Source: Gemmatimonadota bacterium
GTDB taxonomy: Bacteria; Gemmatimonadota; Gemmatimonadetes; Longimicrobiales; Gaopeijiaceae
Assembly (NCBI GenBank): GCA_022571515.1
Contig: JACZXQ010000029.1
Span: forward strand, 1-39,282
Length of the DNA: 39,282 nucleotides
Reading direction: 5' to 3'
Shown: positions 33,024 to 39,282 of the stretch, in pieces
Numbering within the stretch: position 1 is the first letter of the stretch
How the letters are laid out: each line of letters begins with the position of its first letter
The notes under the pieces: model-generated
The model's database searches: none
The model's input: only the letters and a program-made list of their open reading frames with translations
Told to the model about the DNA's origin: nothing
Position numbers and translations under genes: made by a program

Positions 33024-34325
33024 ATGCTCGTGAAAAATGCGACCAAGATCCTCTTGCTGGGGGCCGCCCTCGGCTTCTGGTCCACCACCGTGGCGGCCCA
33101 GGAACCCACCAGGCGTGTAAGTCTGGAGCAAGCCCTCCGGCTCTTCGCCACCAACAACCTAGAGCTCCGCCTCGCACGCTCCCGACGGGCGGAAGCGGCG
33201 GGTCTCGCACGGCAGGCGAACGCTTTCCCCAACCCGACGGCAACGGTCACACACGAGCCGCTTTCCCGGAATGGCCAAGACTACTCCGAGACGTATGTGA
33301 CCCTCAGCCAACGCTTTGAGTTGCCAGGCAAGCGCGGCGCACGGGCCGCGGTGGCGAGCCGGGCTCTTGAGGCCGTCGAGGCGCGCCTGCGGGCCGACAG
33401 TGCGCGCCTCGGTTTTGCGGTGAAACAAGCCTTTGTAAGGGCGGCCATGGCAGAGGACCGCCTGGCTATAACGGAGCGAGTCGCCGACGTCTTCCGGAAG
33501 GGCGCTCGGAGCGCGGTGGTGCGAGAGGCGGAGGGGGACATCTCCCTCTACGACCTTCGGCGCTTCCTCGTGGAGCGCACACGCTACGAGAACCTGCTCG
33601 CCGAGGCCCGACTGGCCGTTTCGACCGCCCGCCGAGCCCTGGCCCTCCTGATTCTCCCCGAGGCGGAGGCTGCGGAGGTAGCCCCCAGGGACCCACTCGG
33701 CGTTTTACCCCCCGAGCCGATTCTGGACGGCGCTTTAGACGACGTCTGGGAGGGTGCGATTTCTCGGCGACAGGAGGTCGCGGCGGCTCGTGCGGAGGTG
33801 GAGGCCGCTCGGGCGGGGGTCCGCCTCGCTCGAGCGGAGCGCATTCCGGACATCACAGCCATCGGCGGCTCCAAACGGCAGTCCGACGGCTTCCGTGGCA
33901 TCTTCCTGGGCCTGTCCATCCCCCTCTCCTTGTTCGACCGGAGCGCTGGAACCATAGAGGCCACCGAAGCACAGGTCCGGTCCGCCGAGGAGCGTCTTGC
34001 ACTGACCTCACGGCAAGTGGAGAACGATCTGCGCAGGGCGATCGAGTCGTATCGGAGCCTCCGTGTCCGCAACGAGCTCCTGGGGGACGACCTCTTGGAT
34101 GAGGATCCGGATCTCCTTCAGATCGCCCAAGTGGCATACGACGCTGGGGAGATGGATCTGGTGCAACTACTGGACGCCGCAGAGGCGCTTCGCGACGCAC
34201 GGACGGCACGGGCACGGCTCAAAGCCGACCTGTGGACCGCGTACTACGACCTCGAACGGGCGGCGGGTGGCTTCGACACACACCCCGCCGGCACAGGGAC
34301 GACTTCGATGGAGAATGGACGATGA
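33024..34325 (+). CDS. CzcC/TolC-like outer-membrane efflux protein
   Basis: 433 residues. A signal peptide (ILLLGAALGFWSTTVAAQ) is followed by two outer-membrane-efflux repeats of the TolC fold: RVSLEQALRLFATNNLELRLARSRRAEAAG ... NAFPNPTATVTHEPL, and RRQEVAAARAEVEAARAGVRLARAERIPDITAIGG with LGLSIPLSLFDRSAGTIEATEAQVRSAEERL. The long Ala/Arg/Glu-rich helices are the coiled-coil tunnel. It provides the outer-membrane exit of a tripartite metal pump. GGAG lies close to the ATG. The stop overlaps the adaptor start by 4 nt. Confidence 0.9.
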   Translation: MLVKNATKILLLGAALGFWSTTVAAQEPTRRVSLEQALRLFATNNLELRLARSRRAEAAGLARQANAFPNPTATVTHEPLSRNGQDYSETYVTLSQRFELPGKRGARAAVASRALEAVEARLRADSARLGFAVKQAFVRAAMAEDRLAITERVADVFRKGARSAVVREAEGDISLYDLRRFLVERTRYENLLAEARLAVSTARRALALLILPEAEAAEVAPRDPLGVLPPEPILDGALDDVWEGAISRRQEVAAARAEVEAARAGVRLARAERIPDITAIGGSKRQSDGFRGIFLGLSIPLSLFDRSAGTIEATEAQVRSAEERLALTSRQVENDLRRAIESYRSLRVRNELLGDDLLDEDPDLLQIAQVAYDAGEMDLVQLLDAAEALRDARTARARLKADLWTAYYDLERAAGGFDTHPAGTGTTSMENGR

Positions 34326-35830
34326 TCGCCAAGAGAGTTCACGCCGAGTTCAAGACGATGATGGCCTCGACGATCGCGGTGGTCCTGCTGGCCAGCGCGT
34401 GCAACGACGCGGAGGGCGGGCTCGAGACATCGGAGATCGGTGCGGTCGTGGTGACTCAGTGGAATGACTCCACCGAACTCTTCCTCGAGTATCCCCACCT
34501 GGTTGCCGGTGAGCAGACCGGTAACTGGGCCATCCACCTCACCGATATGGAGGACTTCAAGCCCATTCGCTCGGGGACGCTGACGGTCGACTTCGTGAGT
34601 GACCAGGTCGGGGCCGAGACGTTCCAACTGGATGCTCCGACTCGGGACGGGATCTTCCTCCTCGATCCGGTGGTGCGCCGGCCTGGCGTCTACCGTGTGG
34701 AACTGGTGCTCACCAGCCCTCAGGTGAACAGCCGGCATGTCCTCGCGCGGGTCCGCGTCCACTCCAGTGTCGAGGAGGCTCTCCTGGCCGAGGCGGTGGA
34801 GGACGAGGGTGGGATCTCTTTCTTGAAGGAACAGCAGTGGGTGATCCCCTTCGCGGTTCACCCGGTGGATGAGCACGAGGTCCAGAGGACCGTCACGGGT
34901 CCCGCGGAGATCGTCCCGCCCGATGGCGCGCTCGTCGAGGTGAGCGCGCTGGTGGACGGGATCGCACCCGCCGATGAGAACCGTGACGCGCCGTCGGTGG
35001 GTGAGAGGGTCCGTGAGGGACAGATCCTCGTCGTCCTTGCTCCCACCGCTCAGGGCGGCGGGTTTGCTCAGTCGCGCGGGCAGGTAGAACGGCTGCAACG
35101 AGAGGTGGAGCGGAACGAACGGCTCTTTGCCGCCGGAGCCATCGCAGGCAGGCGCCTCGAGGAGTCCCGTCACGACTTGGAGATCGCTCGGGCCGAACTG
35201 GACGCTATGGGCGGCGCGACGGATGGCGTCTACCGACTGAGTCTGCGAGCCCCCATCTCCGGGGTGATTGCGGGGCGAAGCTTCCTGCCCGGGGGACGTA
35301 TAGAGGCGGGCGAGTTACTCTTCACTATCGTGGATCCCAAGATGGCGTGGCTCCGGGTCCAGATGTCTGCCGCGATGGCAACGAAAGTCGCCAACACTAA
35401 CTCTACCAGGGCCACGTTCACCGCGGAGGACTCAGACAACGTCTTCCACACCTCGCGACTCCTGTCCGTGGGAGCCGTCATGAACCGTCGGACGCGGACC
35501 GTACCCGTGGTGTTCGAGGTGGAAGAGGCTGGGGGGCTCTTCACCTTCGGCCAGCTGGCTCGGGCGACCGTACCGATCGGCGGCACGGTGAGGGGCATCG
35601 CCGTCCCCAACGAGGCCATCTTGGATGACAATGGGACCCCTGTGGCGTACGTGCAGACCGGTGGTGAGACCTTCGTGCGCCGGATCCTCACCCTCGGGGT
35701 GCGCGACGGCACTCGAACCCAGGTGCTGGCAGGGCTCAGCCTCGGAGAGATGGTTGTTACCGTAGGCGCCTATCAGGTCCGGCTCGCCTCACTGTCCGGC
35801 GGCGACTTCGCCGGCGGCCACGCTCACTGA
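34322..35830 (+). CDS. CzcB-like periplasmic adaptor lipoprotein with an extra N-terminal domain
   Basis: 502 residues from ATG 34322, which overlaps the CzcC-like stop by 4 nt; the longer frame upstream shadows that gene. The signal ends in the lipobox LLASAC with Cys27. Residues about 35-160 form an extra beta domain (VVVTQWNDSTELFLEYPHL, GNWAIHLTDMEDFKPI, GTLTVDF, RPGVYRVELVL). It is followed by the usual RND adaptor parts: barrel-sandwich (SVGERVREGQILVVLAPT), alpha hairpin (REVERNERLFAAGAIAGRRLEESRHDLEIARAELDAM), LRAPISGVIAGRSFLPGGRIEAGELLFTIVD in pieces, and membrane-proximal domain ending LSLGEMVVTVGAYQV. The adaptor joins the RND pump to the outer-membrane channel. The extra domain may bind metal or contact the exporter. 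Confidence 0.88.
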   Translation: MIAKRVHAEFKTMMASTIAVVLLASACNDAEGGLETSEIGAVVVTQWNDSTELFLEYPHLVAGEQTGNWAIHLTDMEDFKPIRSGTLTVDFVSDQVGAETFQLDAPTRDGIFLLDPVVRRPGVYRVELVLTSPQVNSRHVLARVRVHSSVEEALLAEAVEDEGGISFLKEQQWVIPFAVHPVDEHEVQRTVTGPAEIVPPDGALVEVSALVDGIAPADENRDAPSVGERVREGQILVVLAPTAQGGGFAQSRGQVERLQREVERNERLFAAGAIAGRRLEESRHDLEIARAELDAMGGATDGVYRLSLRAPISGVIAGRSFLPGGRIEAGELLFTIVDPKMAWLRVQMSAAMATKVANTNSTRATFTAEDSDNVFHTSRLLSVGAVMNRRTRTVPVVFEVEEAGGLFTFGQLARATVPIGGTVRGIAVPNEAILDDNGTPVAYVQTGGETFVRRILTLGVRDGTRTQVLAGLSLGEMVVTVGAYQVRLASLSGGDFAGGHAH

Positions 35831-35840
35831 GGAGACGACG

Positions 35841-38800
35841 ATGCTAGACCGCATGATCCGCTGGTCCATCGACAATCGCTTCCTGGTGTTGGTCGCTGCG
35901 GGCCTTCTTCTGGTTGCCGGTACCATTACTGCCGTCCGTATGCCGGTGGACGTTTTCCCGGATCTCACGGCGCCGACGGTAACGGTCCTGACCGAAGCCC
36001 ATGGCATGGCGCCCGAGGAGGTGGAGACCCTTGTCACCTTCCCGATCGAGACGGCGGTGAACGGCGCTACCGGGGTGCGACGGGTCCGCTCCGCCACGTC
36101 TCAGGGGATCAGCATCGTCTGGGTGGAGTTCGACTGGGGCACCGACATCTTCCGGGCCCGTCAGATCGTGAACGAGAAGCTTCAGCTCGTCGCATCGAGG
36201 CTCCCGGGTGGGGTGGGGAACCCCACACTCGCCCCGATCTCGTCCATCATGGGCGAGATCATGCTCATCGCGGTGACCGGGGACGCGTCCGTATCCCCTA
36301 TGGACATGCGTACCATGGCCGACTGGACGATCCGCCGGCGTCTTCTGGCGGTTCCGGGAGTGGCGCAGGTGGTCCCCCTGGGGGGCGAGGTGAAGCAGTA
36401 CCAGATTCTGGTCGACCCTGGCCGGATGGCAGCCTTCGATGTGACGCTCGAGGACGTACTGCGGGCGGCCGAGGGGTCCAATGTGAACGCATCCGGTGGT
36501 GTGTTCATGGACCGGGGGCAGGAATACCTCATCCGCGCGACCGGGCGCGTTCAGAGCCTCGACGACATCGCGCAGACGGTGGTAGCCGTGCGGGATGCCA
36601 CGCCCGTCACCATTGGCGACGTGGCCGAGGTGAGGATCGGGCCCGCCACACGTCTGGGTGAGGGGTCCGCCAACGCCAGCCGGGCCGTCATCCTCACGGT
36701 TCAAAAGCAACCCAAGACGAACACGCTGGAGCTCACGGAGAGAATCGACCAGGAGCTGGCCGACATCGAGAGGAGCCTCCCGCCCGGAATGGAGATCAAC
36801 CGCGGCATTTTCCGGCAGGCCACCTTCATAGAGACAGCGGTGGATAACGTCATGGAGGCGCTCCGCGACGGAGCGATCCTGGTCATCCTCATCCTCTTCG
36901 TGTTCCTCTGGAGCTTCCGTACGACCTTCATCTCGGTGGTGGCCATGCCACTCTCGCTGATCACCGCCGTCCTTGCGCTGAAGATGATGGATATCACCAT
37001 CAACACCATGACCCTGGGCGGCATGGCTATCGCGATCGGGGCACTCGTAGACGATGCGGTCATCGTAGTCGAAAATGTTTTCCGGCGCCTGAGAGAGAAC
37101 CACCAGATGCCTCGAGAGCGGCGCAGGCCGGTCAATACGGTGGTTCTTGATGCGGCGAAGGAGATCCTGACCACCATCGTCATCGCCACACTGATTATCA
37201 TCGTGGTGTTCGTGCCGATCCTCTTCCTTTCGGGTATCGAGGGTCGCATGCTGCGGCCCCTTGGACTGGCCTACATCGTCGCGATCCTCGCGTCTCTGGT
37301 GGTGGCGCTCACCGTCACACCGGCTCTCTCCGTTTATCTCTTGACGCGCTCGAAGGCCGTCGAGAAGGACGAGGAGACCTGGACCGTGCGAACGCTGAAG
37401 CGAGCCTACGCGGCGACGCTGGATCCCGTACTCAGGTACCCAGGGCGGGTAATGACGTGTGCCGCCGCGCTCGCGGTGGCGTCGCTGGCGGTCGTTCCGT
37501 TCCTGGGTCGCTCCTTTCTACCGGAATTCCAGGAGGGCTCGCTGGTGATCAGCGCGCTCACCATCCCCGGCACTTCCCTTGACGAATCCGACGAACTCGG
37601 CCGGAGGATCGAGCGGATCCTCCTTGCCCATCCCGCGGTGGTGGAGACGGCCCGCCGCACGGGCAGAGCCGAACTCGATGAACACGCGCAAGGGGTCAAC
37701 GCCGCCGAGATCGACGTGCGCCTCGACCTGGGAGACTATGAATACGACGTGATCCTGGAAGAACTCCGCGCAGACCTGGCTGCCGTACCAGGAACCCAGA
37801 TCACGATCGGCCAGCCTATCGGCCACAGGATCGACCACATGTTGTCGGGGACGCGGGCCAGCATTGCCGTGAAGATCTTTGGGCCTGATCTGTATGAGCT
37901 TCGACGGCTGGCGAGGCAGATCGAGTCCGTGGCTGAGGGAGTCGAAGGGACGGTGGATGTCGCCATGGAGCAACAGGCGGACGTCCCCCAGATCCGTGTG
38001 GACATGAACCGGCTTGCCATGGCGCGCTTCGGCGTGACGCCCGCGCACCTGGCCGAGGCGATCGACGTTGCGCTTGCCGGAGAGGTGGTCTCACAGGTCT
38101 TGGAGGACCGACGGGCGTTCGACCTGGTGGTCCGCTTCGCGCCAGAGTACAGAGGGAGCCTCGAGGCCGTGCGCAACACGCGGATCAACACACCTGTCGG
38201 CTCGGTCGTCACATTGACGACGCTTGCCGACGTTCGTTTTGACTTGGGTCCCAACGCCATCTCCCGTGAGAACGTTCAGCGGAAGATCGTGGTCCAGTCG
38301 AACGTTGCGGGCCGCGACGTTGGGAGCGTGGTGGAAGAGATTCGGGAGCGGGTGCAGGCGGAGGTCGATCTGCCCCCCGGCTACTATGTCGAGTACGGTG
38401 GTCAGTTCGAAGCCGCGGGTGACGCCACCCGCACCATAGGGCTCATGAGCCTGCTCTCCCTGGCCGCCATCTTCCTGCTCCTCTTCATTGAGTTCAACTC
38501 CATACGGCAGGCTCTCCTCGTCATGGTAAATCTGCCACTGGCCCTCGTGGGTGGGGTATTCGCCGTGTGGGTCACCGGCGGCGTGCTCAATGTCGCGACG
38601 CTCGTAGGCTTCATCACCCTCTTTGGAATCGCCATCCGGAACGGGATCCTCATGGTGAGCCACTACAACCACCTGCTCGGCGAGGGTGTGCCGCTTCGCG
38701 AAGCCGTGATCCAGGGCTCCATGGAACGGTTGAGCCCCATCATGATGACGGCCCTCTGCGCGGGACTGGCCCTCCTGCCGCTCGCACTGGCAGGAGGAGA

Positions 38801-38954
38801 GCCTGGAAACGAGATCCAGAGTCCGATGGCAATCGTGGTGCTGGGCGGACTCCTCACGTCTCTGGCCCTGAACATGGTGGTGGTGCCCGTGCTGTTCCTC
38901 CGGTATGGAGGGGTGAAAGAGAGGGTTGATGAGCGCGGCTTCGAGCGAGCCTGA
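35841..38954 (+). CDS. CzcA/CusA-type heavy-metal RND efflux pump
   Basis: 1037 residues, the size of HME-RND pumps. It begins MLDRMIRWSIDNRFLVLVAAGLLL and shows family motifs MPVDVFPDLTAPTVTVLTEAHGMAPEEVE, GVRRVRSATSQGISIVWVEFDWG in parts, TM4 AIGALVDDAVIVVENVFRRL (acidic proton-relay residues), FLPEFQEGSLVI, the pseudo-symmetric second half, and GEPGNEIQSPMAIVVLGGL. It exports divalent or monovalent metal ions using the proton gradient. The TM4 sequence VDDAVIVVEN differs slightly from both CusA and CzcA forms, so the metal cannot be fixed. Start ATG has GAGGAGA upstream and lies 10 nt after the adaptor stop. Confidence 0.95.
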   Translation: MLDRMIRWSIDNRFLVLVAAGLLLVAGTITAVRMPVDVFPDLTAPTVTVLTEAHGMAPEEVETLVTFPIETAVNGATGVRRVRSATSQGISIVWVEFDWGTDIFRARQIVNEKLQLVASRLPGGVGNPTLAPISSIMGEIMLIAVTGDASVSPMDMRTMADWTIRRRLLAVPGVAQVVPLGGEVKQYQILVDPGRMAAFDVTLEDVLRAAEGSNVNASGGVFMDRGQEYLIRATGRVQSLDDIAQTVVAVRDATPVTIGDVAEVRIGPATRLGEGSANASRAVILTVQKQPKTNTLELTERIDQELADIERSLPPGMEINRGIFRQATFIETAVDNVMEALRDGAILVILILFVFLWSFRTTFISVVAMPLSLITAVLALKMMDITINTMTLGGMAIAIGALVDDAVIVVENVFRRLRENHQMPRERRRPVNTVVLDAAKEILTTIVIATLIIIVVFVPILFLSGIEGRMLRPLGLAYIVAILASLVVALTVTPALSVYLLTRSKAVEKDEETWTVRTLKRAYAATLDPVLRYPGRVMTCAAALAVASLAVVPFLGRSFLPEFQEGSLVISALTIPGTSLDESDELGRRIERILLAHPAVVETARRTGRAELDEHAQGVNAAEIDVRLDLGDYEYDVILEELRADLAAVPGTQITIGQPIGHRIDHMLSGTRASIAVKIFGPDLYELRRLARQIESVAEGVEGTVDVAMEQQADVPQIRVDMNRLAMARFGVTPAHLAEAIDVALAGEVVSQVLEDRRAFDLVVRFAPEYRGSLEAVRNTRINTPVGSVVTLTTLADVRFDLGPNAISRENVQRKIVVQSNVAGRDVGSVVEEIRERVQAEVDLPPGYYVEYGGQFEAAGDATRTIGLMSLLSLAAIFLLLFIEFNSIRQALLVMVNLPLALVGGVFAVWVTGGVLNVATLVGFITLFGIAIRNGILMVSHYNHLLGEGVPLREAVIQGSMERLSPIMMTALCAGLALLPLALAGGEPGNEIQSPMAIVVLGGLLTSLALNMVVVPVLFLRYGGVKERVDERGFERA

Positions 38955-38993
38955 GCTACGCGGCGAGTCGGTAGTCGTGGTGAGGCCCACCAA

Positions 38994-39008
38994 GGGTTTT
39001 GTCAACCC
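38994..39008 (+). terminator. Possible terminator after the efflux operon
   Basis: GGGTT-TTGTC-AACCC, a perfect 5-bp stem with a 5-nt loop, 39 nt after the RND pump stop. It lacks a following U-run and could alternatively belong to the end of the neighbouring insertion sequence. Confidence 0.3.
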
Positions 39009-39132
39009 GAGCTAGTCGGAGTGAAGCCGCGGCAGAGGATCGGACGGGATTGCTCAGGCGGCGGTGGCCGCATTCCATTCTTTGAAGGAGCGGGCCCGCA
39101 GCCATCGGTAATTCTCTGAGCGCATTCGGTGA

Positions 39133-39282
39133 CGCGCGAACCTGAAGAAGTTCAGGAAGAGCCCTGAACAGTTGAAGCTTCCGTTCTACCTGTGGACGCG
39201 TGATGCGGTGGTGGAGCTGATCGAGCGGCGGTACGGGGTTCGGGTCTCGCGGTGGACAGCGGGGCGGTATCTGAAGAAGTGG
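39133..39282 (+). pseudogene. IS630-family transposase fragment (runs off window end)
   Basis: Fifty open codons up to the window edge contain the winged-helix segment typical of IS630 transposases: SPEQLKLPFYLWTRDAVVEL, IERRYGVRVSRWTAGRYLKKW. This corresponds to roughly residues 75-130 of complete transposases. The frame is closed directly upstream by TGA (39130-39132) and further up by TAA, and no ATG or GTG is available in the open part. The proper N-terminal helix-turn-helix was not found in any frame of 38955-39132. The copy therefore looks truncated or frameshifted at its 5' side, although a downstream start cannot be excluded. Confidence 0.75.

Noticed and set aside
35844-37103. A 419-codon minus-strand frame opposite the RND pump
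   Set aside because: No motif or start signal; the plus strand is a complete RND pump.
1-39282. CRISPR arrays or long tandem repeats
   Set aside because: No regularly spaced repeated units were noticed on reading the window.

Overview
The window is GC-rich, gene-dense bacterial DNA with a Gram-negative type envelope: a PilQ secretin, lipoprotein signals, an RND efflux pump and TolC-like outer-membrane protein. The mixture of a PilMNOPQ pilus machine, TMTC-like glycosyltransferases, a DUF5715-type protein, secreted S9 peptidase and TIGR04053-like radical SAM protein resembles Gemmatimonadota or a related lineage. That assignment is an inference from gene content; no rRNA or other marker gene is present.

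Region 1 (about 1-20690) is a single minus-strand block devoted to type IV pili. Read in transcription order it holds: a membrane histidine kinase and sigma-54 response regulator; a GT2 enzyme of the polyprenyl-phosphate-mannose/glucose synthase kind; two tandem TMTC-like GT-C/TPR membrane proteins; two tandem type IV pilins behind a good sigma-54 promoter; a second (PilSR-like) kinase/sigma-54 regulator pair; four minor-pilin genes (FimT/GspH, PilV, PilW, PilX types); and pilMNOPQ followed by a large Ig-like lipoprotein cut by the window start. pilM has its own strong sigma-70-type promoter in an AT-rich gap. Overlapping stop/start codons tie most of these genes into a few operons. The most interesting reading is a dedicated lipid-linked-sugar O-glycosylation module with its own two-component control, placed beside its probable substrates, the pilins.

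Region 2 (about 20690-32510) is a series of ordinary single genes on both strands: adenine deaminase, flavin reductase-like protein, a DUF5715/M15-like protein with LysM, Mn-type superoxide dismutase, DNA polymerase IV, a Na+:alanine/glycine symporter with an enlarged loop, a HIT protein, a radical SAM/SPASM protein, an S9 prolyl oligopeptidase, and a short gene that looks like a remnant of a larger family.

Region 3 (about 32510-38954) is a plus-strand heavy-metal efflux operon: a small exported His-rich protein, a CzcC-like outer-membrane factor, a CzcB-like lipoprotein adaptor with an extra N-terminal domain, and a CzcA/CusA-type RND pump. The window closes in the N-terminal part of an IS630-type transposase whose upstream frame is broken by stops. 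No tRNA, rRNA or CRISPR array was seen.
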